This document shows positions 19,712-28,800 of a DNA stretch of 29,849 nt, piece by piece. The translations under genes were made by a program, and so were the position numbers. The first letter of the stretch is position 1; each line of letters opens with the position of its first letter. The DNA comes from CAJBLF01 sp964613015 (GTDB taxonomy: Bacteria; Patescibacteriota; Gracilibacteria; Absconditabacterales; Absconditicoccaceae), in contig CAZTFP010000017.1 in assembly GCA_964613015.1 (NCBI GenBank), positions 1 to 29,849 on the forward strand, in the 5' to 3' direction. The notes below the pieces were generated by a model. That model saw only the letters and a program-made list of their open reading frames with translations. It was not told the DNA's origin and did not search any database.

Positions 19712-21490
19712 ATGCAAACGCTCTGTAATTTCTCACTTATTAACCTATGATGCACAAAAAATCTCGTAGATAGCCAATATTTTTTGGGGAGACTGTTTGA
19801 TATGAGCATCAAAACACCTGAATATCAGTTGAACTATTTCACTGATCCATTTGATAAAAAAACGAATATGGTATTTGTAAATACTTGTGGATTTATTTCT
19901 TCAGGAAGAGACGAAGCTGATAAAACGGTGAAAAAACTTTTGAAAGCTAAGAAAACGGTGTATTTGCTCTGATGTGCAGTCCAGTATTACAAAAAATTAG
20001 TCAAAGAACAATGAATCAAGGGTATTCATTATCTTTCACGAGGAGACTTAAATAAAGTAAATTTGAAAAACATTATGAAATGATACGATAGCAAAATCTT
20101 TGGTGATTTTGAATTTAGCACAGGACCTAGAGTGTATACCAATCTAGAACAGAAATTTGAATATCTCAAAATCGCTGAATGATGTGACAATAAATGTACT
20201 TTTTGTATCATCCCAGCTATCAGGTGAAAACAACAATCCAGAACTATTCCTGATATCATCAAAGAAGCCGAAAATATGATCCAGAACTGAATCAAGGAGA
20301 TTATCTTGATAGCCCAAGACACAACCAGATATGGATTCGATAGATACGGGAAATCTGCATTACCGACACTTCTCAAAAGATTAGATAAAATTCCATGAAA
20401 CTTCAATTATAGACTCCTCTACCTTTATCCAGACATCATGACAATCAGTCATATCAAAGAATTAGCAAAACTAAAAAAACTAATTCCTTACTTCGATATT
20501 CCACTACAACATATTAGTTCTCCTGTCCTCAAAAGAATGGGAAGATTCTATGATGAAGGATATATCATCAAATTTTTAGATCAGATTAAAAAAACCTTTC
20601 CGATTGGATTTATTAGAACCAATCTTATCATCGGATTTCCCGGCGAAACGGAAAAGGATTTTGATAAGCTCATGAATTTTGTAGATGAAACAAAATTTAA
20701 TAATATAGCTTTATTTGAGTATCATGATGAACCGCTTGCTGCTTCAAGTAAATTGGAAAATAAAGTCGGCTACGATATTATTAGAGCGAGATTTACCAAA
20801 ATAAGACAACTCGTAAATAGACAGTTGATTGACCAGGAAGAGATGAGAAAAGGAAAAAAAGAAACATGATATATCATGGAAATAGATTACCCCACCCTTA
20901 ATCCCTCCCCATTGCATGGAAAGGGAACTAGACTAGCAAGGGTATATACTGTTGGTAAAAATAAATTACCATCTGGCAATACTATGATAGCATTAGCAAG
21001 AGTATTAAGAAAAAAACAAACACCAGCTGAATTATTATTACGAAAAATATTGAGGAACAAAAATGTAAACAATCTTAAATTTAGAAGACAACATTCAATA
21101 GGAAATTATATTGCAGATTTTTATTGTCCAGAAAAAAAATTAGTTATAGAATTGGATGGTAATATTCACAATAAAACAGAACAAAAAAAACACGATTATG
21201 AAAGAGATACTATCATAAAACAACACAATATTAATGTTATTAGATTTACTAATGATGATGTTTTTGAAAAAGTAGAAGAAGTACTACAAACTATTATAGA
21301 CATTTCTAATCAATCTCCCCTCGCTACGGAGTGGAGAGTGGTCGGGGGTGAGGTAACTCTCGTCGTAAGGCCATGGTTGCATTGTCCAGAGATTGATGCG
21401 TATGATGAGATTCCTCTTAATCAGGTCATTGATACCTATGAAGATAACAGTGCATTGAAAATCTGAGATAAAATATCATATATAGTGTAA
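19712..21490 (+). CDS. rimO: Ribosomal protein uS12 methylthiotransferase RimO with an in-frame endonuclease insertion
   Basis: A 592-residue protein; RimO is usually about 430-440. RimO is a radical SAM enzyme that methylthiolates an Asp of ribosomal protein S12. The N-terminal MTTase domain has LGCTKNLVDSQ, VNTCGF and LLGCAVQ, whose Cys residues bind the auxiliary cluster. The radical SAM core has CDNKCTFC, IPAIRGKQQSR, ILIAQDTTRYG, FDIPLQHISSPVLKRM and IGFPGET, specific for RimO rather than MiaB. The C-terminal TRAM domain starts at about GYIMEIDYP but is interrupted by roughly 155 residues of DUF559-like nuclease before it resumes at VVRPWLHCPEID and ends GDKISYIV. Start ATG 19712 gives the family N-terminus; the Gly of LGC is TGA. 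The promoter-side gap contains a TATAAT at 19650-19655. Confidence 0.93.
20889..21354 (+). mobile_element. DUF559-type endonuclease element inserted in-frame in the rimO TRAM domain
   Basis: The insertion encodes a DUF559/Vsr-like nuclease domain: TPAELLLxKILRNKN, LKFRRQHSIGNYIADFYC, KLVIELDGNIHN, HDYERD, NVIRFTNDDVF. DUF559 belongs to the PD-(D/E)xK superfamily. The ends are imperfect inverted repeats: the left begins ACCCCACCC (20889-20897) and the right, on the other strand, reads ACCTCACCC (21354 back to 21346). Each end also folds on itself (TCCCT...AGGGA on the left; CTCC...GGAG on the right). Such C-rich palindromic flanks are often seen around DUF559 genes. The element has no stop codon and keeps the rimO frame, like an intein-less protein-coding insertion. 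It contains no TGA, but has CGA (21041-21043) where the family has Trp (LW..LR), suggesting long residence under the recoded code. Exact ends are uncertain. Confidence 0.8.
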
Positions 21491-21498
21491 CTCATTTC

Positions 21499-21527
21499 TT
21501 GACAAAATCCCAAGTATTCATTATTAT
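21499..21527 (+). promoter_or_regulatory. Sigma70-type promoter of the hydrogenase-like gene
   Basis: TTGACA (21499-21504) and TATTAT (21522-21527) with 17 bases between, 33 bases before the ATG at 21561. The -35 box is a perfect consensus. Confidence 0.7.
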
Positions 21528-21560
21528 TATGTAACTACTTAATGTTTTATATTTTATAAT

Positions 21561-22445
21561 ATGTTTATGTCGCTTACTCCAGAACTTCAAACTCTTGTGG
21601 ATGCACTAAATCACGAAAAGATTGCTTGCTTGCTTGCACCAAGTTTTCCTGTGGATTTTCAATATCCAGATATCATCCTCAATCTTAAAATGATTGGCGT
21701 ACAAAAAGTCGTCGAGCTCACCTATGCGGCAAAATTGATCAATATGGAATATGAAAAAATTCTTAAAGAGAATCCAGATAAAAGATATATTTGTCCTAAC
21801 TGTCCTACAGTTGTGAAAATGATTGAATTTAAATATCCAGAACTCAAAGAATATATTATTGATGTCGCTTCACCTATGGTCATCATGGATAGATTTGTAA
21901 AAAAGCAATATTGATCTGACTATAAAACATTATTTATCGGACCATGTTTTGCGAAGAAGATGGAAGCAAAAACATATGGCATCGACTATGCGATAACATT
22001 TAAAGAGCTTCAAGATATTTTCACGCATAATAAAGAAAACACTATCGAGCCAAAAGAATTTACCTACTCCGTGACTGAAGATGGTACTCCAGATTTTGAT
22101 AAATTTTATAATGATTATACCAAAGTCTATCCGCTTGCTTGAGGTGTTGCAGATAGCTTACATGTAAAAAGTATCGTAGACAAATCACAGATTCTCATCG
22201 TCGATGGACCGAAAAATCTCGATGCAGGATTCCAAGCATTTAAAAACAATCTAAACATAAGATTCCTCGATATCCTCGCGTGTGAATGATGATGTATCGG
22301 TGGTCCTGGTATGATGTCCAAGGAACCATTAGAAGATAGAAAACAAAAAGTACTCGACTATAAACAGTATTGCAAAAAAGATAAAATCTGATCCAAACTC
22401 GGTAAATTTGAATATAGCGATGGACTCGATTTAACTAGGAAATAA
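21561..22445 (+). CDS. Stand-alone [FeFe]-hydrogenase-like H-cluster domain protein
   Basis: A 294-residue protein matching the iron hydrogenase large-subunit C-terminal domain. L1 is CPNCPTVVKMIEFKYPEL, L2 GPCFAKKMEAK, L3 LACEGGCIGGPG. The four Cys expected to hold the [4Fe-4S] part of the H-cluster are present at residues 81, 129, 241 and 245. The proton-transfer Cys of true hydrogenases (first Cys of TSCCP) is Asn here, and the L2 Met is Gly. There are no N-terminal ferredoxin domains and no small-subunit tail. This resembles sensory or non-catalytic H-domain proteins more than an H2-producing enzyme. Both glycines between Cys241 and Cys245 are TGA. It has its own promoter upstream. Electron partner and role are unknown; whether maturases HydE/F/G exist cannot be seen here. 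Confidence 0.8.
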
Positions 22446-22450
22446 AAAAA

Positions 22451-22560
22451 TGTCTCCCTTTTAAAAAGGGAGAGGTATCCGAATCTCGCGGATGAGGGAT
22501 TTCGTGTCGCACGACTTAAATCCTCCTGTGCTTCCCACCTCCCCTCCTTTTAAGGACAGA
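22451..22560. repeat. Palindromic (MITE/REP-like) element between two genes
   Basis: About 110 bases whose ends are related as inverted repeats: TGTCTCCCTTTTAAAAAGGG on the left, and on the opposite strand TGTCCTTAAAAGGAGGGGAG from the right. The left end also folds on itself (CTCCCTTTT/AAAAAGGGAG), as does an inner TCCG...CGGA. It is more GC-rich than its surroundings and fills nearly the whole gap between the H-cluster protein and hemW. The left hairpin could act as a terminator, but it has no T-run. Confidence 0.6.
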
Positions 22561-22586
22561 AATGTTTGTTTATTATTAATTTTCAT

Positions 22587-23816
22587 ATGATATCACTTTA
22601 TATCCATATCCCCTTCTGCACTAGTAAATGTGTCTATTGTTCATTCAATAGCATGCCGATAGATTTTTCTGATACCATGATTGATAAATACATAATAGCA
22701 TTGAAAAAGGAAATTGATCATTACGCAGAAACATTGACGGACAAAACATTGAAGACACTCTATTTCTGATGATGAACTCCGAGCAAGATTTGAATCACGA
22801 GAATCATCGATATCATAGAATATATAAAAACCAAATTTGATTTCGAAGAATTAGCTGAACTGAGTATCGAATTAAATCCGTATCCTGAAGCAGAAGTCTT
22901 AGATTTTGTAAAAACGTTGAACAAGACCTATTCAAAAATCTCTAGATTAAGATATAGTTTTGGTATCCAAAGTTTTGATGATGAAGTTCTGAAAATGACC
23001 TGAAGAGCTTATACGTTTTGAGCTATCGTAGAATTTCTAAGAGCACTCGTCAAGCTCAAACAAGACAATAATGTCTTCAATTTTGACTTTATCGCTTTTG
23101 GAAAATTCCAAGTCAGCAAAAATGGGTTTAAACAACTCTGGCATGAATTTAAGCGTGATTTTTTTCAAAAATTTCTCGATAGCTGATACGTAGATAGTCT
23201 CTCCGTGTATACGCTTGAAAATATCAAAGATAAACCTTGCCCAGCAATCTACTATGGAACTGATGAGGAAATTATGGAAGAGTTTTTGATTCTCAAAGAT
23301 ATCGTAGAAGATGCGGGATTTTTGAGATACGAGATTTCTAATTTTGCCAGAGCCAGCAAAGCCTCTATACATAATATGGTCTACTGGAATATGGAACCTT
23401 ATATCGGGCTCTGACTTTCCGCGAGTTCTTTTATCTCCTGTCATTCTGAAGCAGAGCTGAAGAATATAAGTGATAAACTATACCCTTCATTACCTTCAGG
23501 ATGACAGACTATGCGCCGAACGAATACATGAGATATCAAACAATATCTTGAAGGAAATTGGATTGATGAAAAGGAAGTCCATGTATTGAATGCATCAGAT
23601 ATATTAATTGAAGAATTTTTTCTCAGACTCAGAACTAAAGAATGAATCGCTGATATCTCAAAATTTATCCCTCTTCTCGTACCGACTCACGAATCATTGT
23701 TGGCAATATATAGGAAAGAATGATTGATTGATTTCGATGGAACGAGATTAAAACTCACGGATGAAGGTATGAACGTCTATAATTCCATCATCACTGATTT
23801 ATTGCAGAAACTCTAG
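22587..23816 (+). CDS. hemW: HemW-like radical SAM protein with an in-frame palindromic insertion
   Basis: A 409-residue protein related to HemW/coproporphyrinogen III dehydrogenase-like enzymes. The start SLYIHIPFCTSKCVYCSFN has the radical SAM CxxxCxYC cluster motif; TLYFGGGTPS, ELSIELNP, RYSFGIQSFDDEVLKMTGR, LSVYTLENI and RYEISNFARASKASIHNMVYW follow the HemW order. HemW is a haem chaperone; the family also contains oxygen-independent oxidases. After YIGLGLSASSF the usual short link to R-[W/Y]-x-N is replaced by about 25 residues encoded by a palindromic repeat (23438-23507), after which MRxTNTGDIKQYLEG resumes the family. The CGA at residue 311 (23517-23519) is at an aromatic position (RWxN/RYxN). 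The C-terminal HemW domain (EEFFLRLRTKEGI) is complete. TGA is used often, twice in FGGGTPS. Confidence 0.87.
23438..23507. repeat. Palindromic element inside hemW, translated in frame
   Basis: CTGTCATTCTGAA (23438-23450) and TTCAGGATGACAG (23495-23507) are inverted repeats with one mismatch in 13. The 70-base unit looks like the widespread TGTCATTCTGA-type palindromic repeats. It is read through as ISCHSEAELKNISDK... and PSGGQT, with its one TGA read as Gly. The placement between two conserved HemW motifs resembles the in-protein palindromic elements of Rickettsia, although the sequence is different. Confidence 0.75.
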
Positions 23817-23868
23817 TACTTGACTTTTCCTTACAAATAAATATAAAAAAAAAATAAAATCATCTATC

Positions 23869-24222
23869 ATGAATACTTTAAAAACATATCTTTTGTCACT
23901 TTTTTGTGTAGTAATAGGCATACTCATTGGCAATCACAACACTACACCCAAAAAAAATTGGATCCAATTACAGCAAGAAATCAACATTTTACAAGACATT
24001 AAAAACACGCTTGTAAACTCCTACGTCCCGGACTCGCTCAAAGAAGCAAGCAGAGATGCGTCCTACGCCTCAATGTATGCAGAGCCCGACGGTAATGACT
24101 ATTGGTCAGCTAGAAGCACTATTCATCAGACAGAAACCTACATTAAAACATGCGTTCCTTGTATGTATATTGATAGTTTACTACAGACTAAGGAGGACGA
24201 ACTTAAAAAATTACAAAATTAA
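23869..24222 (+). CDS. Hypothetical membrane-anchored protein
   Basis: A 117-residue protein. Residues 5-22 form a membrane segment or uncleaved signal (KTYLLSLFCVVIGILIG). The remainder is a mostly helical outside region: IQLQQEINILQDIKNTLV, a Ser/Ala/Tyr-rich middle (SRDASYASMYAEPDGNDY) and a C-terminal helix LLQTKEDELKKLQN after CVPC, a possible thioredoxin-like or disulphide CxxC. There is no known family match. It has no TGA codon; its glycines are GGC or GGT, and GGC is rare elsewhere in the window, so codon use differs slightly from its neighbours. A strong terminator begins seven bases after the stop. Confidence 0.65.
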   Translation: MNTLKTYLLSLFCVVIGILIGNHNTTPKKNWIQLQQEINILQDIKNTLVNSYVPDSLKEASRDASYASMYAEPDGNDYWSARSTIHQTETYIKTCVPCMYIDSLLQTKEDELKKLQN

Positions 24223-24228
24223 TGCAAT

Positions 24229-24250
24229 GGGCGGTATTCGCCCTTTTTTT
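24229..24250 (+). terminator. Rho-independent terminator
   Basis: GGGCG (24229-24233), a 5-base loop and CGCCC (24239-24243), followed by seven T, seven bases after the stop of the hypothetical gene. Confidence 0.88.
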
Positions 24251-24282
24251 ATTAATGAAACTTATATGTTTATTTTAATTTT

Positions 24283-24480
24283 AAAAAAAACTTCTTGCAA
24301 TAAACACAAGAAGTCCCTCGTTTTGAAACCTTTTCCTCATACGGACTTCTGCCAAAAAGAGGTATCTCAAAATCCAAGATCGGATAGAAGATGTTTGGCT
24401 CAATGACAAGCACATCAGCTTTTTCTTTATCACAAGATTTTACTTGTGCGAACCTTTCTTTTGAAAGTGTCTTTTAAATA
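24283..24480 (-). other. Possible minus-strand small RNA or gene remnant ending in a terminator
   Basis: In the gene-free stretch 24251-24600, ACTTCTTG (24290-24297) and CAAGAAGT (24307-24314) form an 8-bp stem; read on the minus strand it is followed by eight T, a good terminator. Something must therefore be transcribed leftward into it. An open frame of about 68 codons with a protein-like composition (ADVLVIEPNIFYPILDFEIPLF, ending SCVYCKKFF) runs through and past the hairpin, but has no ATG or TTG at a sensible place and begins right after a TAA. A small RNA or the remains of a gene are both possible. No known RNA family signature was found. Confidence 0.35.
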
Positions 24481-24553
24481 TATAAATGTTCGCCGATTTC
24501 AAGATACTTTGTATTGCAAATTCACGGTAAAAACGTATCTTAAATATAACATT

Positions 24554-24584
24554 AATAAGATAACAAGATTATCTTATTTTTTAT
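24554..24584 (+). promoter_or_regulatory. Hairpin with T-run in the nusA leader (possible attenuator)
   Basis: AATAAGATAA (24554-24563) and TTATCTTATT (24569-24578) form a perfect 10-bp stem with a 5-base loop, followed by further T, ending about 17 bases before the nusA ATG. Upstream, AAGATAC (24501-24507) and GTATCTT (24535-24541) form another inverted repeat, and TATCTT at 24536-24541 could instead pair with AAGATA at 24557-24562, so two exclusive folds are possible. No plus-strand gene precedes this, so a terminator here would act on nusA itself. NusA promotes termination at hairpins, so feedback control is plausible. Confidence 0.4.
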
Positions 24585-24600
24585 TTACTCAAAAATACAC

Positions 24601-25629
24601 ATGAAATTAGATGGAAAAAGTATCCAAGCAGCCATTATGTCGCTTGTTGATGATTATAAATTCGATCCCTATCAAGTTCTCGAAATTGTGAAATCAGGTA
24701 TTAAATCTGGATTTAAAAAAGATTATCCTCAATACAAAAAATCTGAAATTATCGTAAATATCGAAAACGATGGTACGGTGACTATATATAGAGAACTTGA
24801 AGTTGCCAAAGACGTTGAAGATGTTGAACAACAAATTACGCTCGCTGAGGCTAAGAAGATTAGAAAAGATGTGACTATGGGAGAAAAACTATTGATTAAC
24901 GTCACTCCTGAGACGCTTGAACTTTCCAGAATTGCTGCTCAATCTGCTGGACAAACCATCAAACAAAGTCTGAAGGCTATCGAAAGAGAAAGATTTTACG
25001 AGAAGTTTCAAAACAAACAAGGAGAATTATTGAAAGCAAGAGTCATCAGAGTACATGCTGATAGTGTCATCCTTGATATCGAAGGAACCGCCGTCGTATT
25101 GCAACCTGATGGGCAAATCCCAAATAGAATGTATGAACCAGGTGAAGAAATATTTGTCTTATTGAAACAAATATCAAAAGGCCAAGGTGGTATTGTCCTT
25201 GAAATCACCCAATCAACAACTGAATATATTGAAGCAATCCTCAGAAAAATAGTTCCAGAACTTGAAGAAGGTGTTGTGGCCATTGAAAAGATTGTAAGAA
25301 TCCCTGGAAAGAGAACAAAAATTATTGTATATTCGAATGAAGAAAAAGTTGATCCTGTTGGTGTGATGGTGGGAAGCAAGGGAGATAGAATCAATACTGT
25401 GCTTTCCCTTCTCGATTGAGAAAAAATAGATTTTGTGGAAGATAGTGAAGATCCTATTCAATTAATTAAAAACTGCCTTAAACCAGCTCAAATTAACAAC
25501 GTAGAAATCATTGATAATAAGGCTATTGTAACTATGGATGAAAGTCAAAAAGCACTTGCTATAGGAAAATGAGCTTCTAACGTGAAGTTAGCGACTCAGA
25601 TTACGGGGTATCAGATAGAGATAAGATAG
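24601..25629 (+). CDS. nusA: Transcription termination/antitermination factor NusA
   Basis: A 342-residue protein with the NusA core: an N-terminal RNA-polymerase-binding domain (residues 1 to about 125), an S1 domain (about 138-200, GELLKARVIRVHADSVILDIEG), then KH1 (around VVAIEKIVRIPGKRTKIIV and VGVMVGSKGDRINTV) and KH2 (ALAIGKGASNVKLATQITGYQIEI), with GSKG and GKGA as the GxxG loops. NusA binds RNA polymerase and RNA and controls pausing and termination. There are no C-terminal acidic repeats, the common state outside Proteobacteria. Only two glycines are TGA (in LLDGEK and in the KH2 GKGA loop); all others are GGN. The start ATG is certain from the family N-terminus. Confidence 0.95.
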
Positions 25630-25659
25630 ATTGACTACATATTGCAAAATGATTCATAA

Positions 25660-25697
25660 ACAGTTGCCGAAAGGTTGCTGTTTTTTTATTTTTTTGT
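25660..25697 (+). terminator. Terminator after nusA
   Basis: ACAGTTGCC (25660-25668) and GGTTGCTGT (25673-25681) pair with one mismatch and two G-U pairs around a GAAA tetraloop, followed by a long T-rich run. Confidence 0.85.
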
Positions 25698-25790
25698 TTT
25701 TTATTGCTCTTGCTAGTTATAGCAATGAATTTTTTGCTCAAATTATTTGATTTATCAAATCTTCATAGAGTGAAAAAATCCTCAAAAAAT

Positions 25791-25818
25791 TTGACAAAAT
25801 ATAAATATTATTTATAAT
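25791..25818 (+). promoter_or_regulatory. Strong sigma70-type promoter of the surface-protein gene
   Basis: Perfect TTGACA (25791-25796) and perfect TATAAT (25813-25818) with 16 bases between, about 43 bases before the ATG at 25862. It is the best promoter match I noticed in the window. Confidence 0.85.
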
Positions 25819-25861
25819 ATTAGTGTTTTGGTAATATGAATTTATTTAAATAACATTTACA

Positions 25862-28800
25862 ATGAAAAAATTACTATCTATAATCACTTTTATTGTGTCT
25901 ATTCTTTCTTTTAGTGTATATGCAACACAATTGACATGGGACGTTGTATCCAATGGAGCTACAATAAATGATGGTACTTGAACATGGAAGGTTTGAGTAT
26001 TGACTTTTAATGATGGTGCTACAAGTGTTGTGTGGGCAACTGGTAGTGATGCAATGATTGGAAACTGATGAGCAGGTTGAGTGATAACTGTATCTGGAAC
26101 TGTTATTCCAAACTCTATCTTGTTTTTGCCAGTATCCTCAAATTATACATTAAGTGGCGGTATGATTATGCTAAGTAATACAAGTACTATTATAACAGCT
26201 AGATGATCAACCACATCTCCAATAATAAATTCTGTCTTATCGTGAATAGGTTGATTAAGTAAAATGTGATCAGGGACATTGACTTTGGGTGGTACAAATA
26301 CATATACATGAAACACAACAATTAGCGAAGGAAAAATTATAGCAAGTAGCAACTCCGCATTTGGTCTAACAGGAGATATTTATGTATCTTCATGAGCGAT
26401 ACTTGATATTTCATGACTTAACTTTTCTGGACAAGATAATATTTTTAGTCGTACAACTGTGGCAACTGGTGGTAGTATAATTTCATCTATCCAAACTATA
26501 AAATATGATTTTGCATCTGATACATTATGAGCAAGACCGGCAGATATACTTATTGATTTAAAATGAGATATGAAAGTCGGCTCGATTACTGGATTAAATT
26601 GAAAATGATCAACTGTTTCTTCATCAGGGGGTGCCTGGCCACCAATAGTTCCAATTACATTAACGAAATTTCCTGCTTCTACAGATTATTCTGTAATTTG
26701 GTTACAATCAAGTACAAACACAGGATATAAAAATGGAGTAACTCTGCGTGCTCAGCCTATAATAAACATTGCTGCAAATTCATGAGTAAGACAATGATAT
26801 ATCTTCCAGGTATCAAACTACACAAACCAATTAATGTTTGCTGTAGTTTCAAGTACATGATATAATATTACAGTTAAGAATCTTACTGGAGCGCTTCCCA
26901 ATGTTCCTCGTCGATATAAAGCTACAGTAATATGAAATACACAAACCTTTTCATATTCAGATGTTTCTAATAAGTGACCATGGATAGTGGCTATACAGAA
27001 GACATTTTCTAATTATTCTTCTTGAGGATATACCCAATATACTGATGGATGGAATTATCAAAATTTAAATCTAGCATATATTGATGATATTACTATGCAA
27101 TATATTACTTCAACTACTGTAGTTCCCGATAGACCCAATACTCCAAGTCTAGTAGGAATTGGATCAACATCAGCAACTTTTTCATTTTCTGGATATATAT
27201 TATCTGGTGTGAATCAGTATACTCTTACAGCCAATCCATGAGCTATCACAACCACAGGAACAGGTAGTCCATTGACACTATCTGGACTTTCTCCATCTAC
27301 AACATATGAATTTACCTTATCAGCTCAAAATTCTGTAGGATCATCTACAGGTTCAAATCCATATACAGGAACAACAACAGCATTAACAAATGCCAGTATA
27401 AACTATAGTACAACAGGAGCAACGAGTGGAAATGTGATTGCGACATTGACGTGATTAAGTGGAGCAACTATAACTAATAATGGTTGAAGTGCTGTATATA
27501 CGTTTACATGAAATGGAAGTTTTACATTTACCTATACCCAGTGAGCATCTACGGGTAGTGCAGTAGCAATAGTAAGCTGGATCGATAAAACGTCTCCAAC
27601 TGCAACAATAAATTACAGTACAACAGGAGCAACGAGTGGAAATGTAATTGCAACATTGACGTGATTTAGTAAATCAATTACCATTACAAATAATGGATGA
27701 AGCTCTGGTCATACATTTATAAATAACTGAAGTTTTACCTTTAATTTTGTGGATGCAGTAGGAAATACATGAAGTACTACAGCCATAGTGACTTGGATAA
27801 GCAATCCTATGTCATTAACGATTACAAGTCCTGTGCAGTATCAAGTCATTCAACGTGATAAATCTACCAATAAATGATCTATACAAATTATTGGTACGTA
27901 TAGTTGATCTCTGTCTGGTATTGAAGCTAGTCGAAATAATGGAGGATTTGTAAATATATCTGCAGCTATGAATTGATGAATATTTACAGGTATCCTTACA
28001 AATCAAACAGGTGGTCAATGAACACTTATCATACGTACAACAAATAACACATGAGACATAGCAAGCCTATCTAATATAGGAATATGAGATATTTTTGTTG
28101 TAGCATGACAAAGTAATGCTGCTTGACGAGGTGCCAGAGCTCAATTATTTACTGGATCTAATGGTATTACAGCTACTTTGTTTGGCAATGATTATACATG
28201 GAAAGTATTAAGAGATCCTTATGATAGTAGTGTCAATCAAGTGGATACAGTCAGTCTTGATTCGTCGGCAAATGGATCGTTTGTTCCGCTTCTCGCAACT
28301 AAAATTATAGCTAGTCAACATATCCCAGTAGCATTTGTACCTACTGCAATGTGATGAACTAATATTAGTGTATGGCTACCATGAACAAATCATTTCGATA
28401 GAACTACTCTTTACGGTTCTATGGCATATAGAATTGCTCAAGTATGATGAAAAATAGCTGGGGTACTTTTTTTTCAATGAGAATCTGATGTAATGATGAA
28501 AAGATCAACATCATCTTATAAAACAGCATTAAATACAATCATAAATACTTTGCAATCAGATTTTTCAAGTACATGAACTATTAAATGGTTTATATGATCT
28601 ATCGGTCCAGATAGTTATTCTGGAGATGCTCTAGATGCAATCCGTAAAGCGCAACAGGAAATATATTTAACAAATTCTTATGTATATCCTACAACTTCAT
28701 TAACCTATGATATCAATATAGCCGATGAATGAGATGTAAATCTTCATTTTAGATCTGATGGTGATCTCGCTGCTTTTTCAGAAAGACGATGGAATGCAAT

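Noticed and set aside
20887..21072. Minus-strand frame opposite the DUF559 insertion
   Set aside because: It is the antisense of a recognised nuclease domain and has no family features.
24315..24480. Minus-strand 68-codon frame as a normal gene
   Set aside because: No plausible start codon, it begins right after a stop, and it runs through a terminator hairpin; kept only as a possible remnant or RNA.
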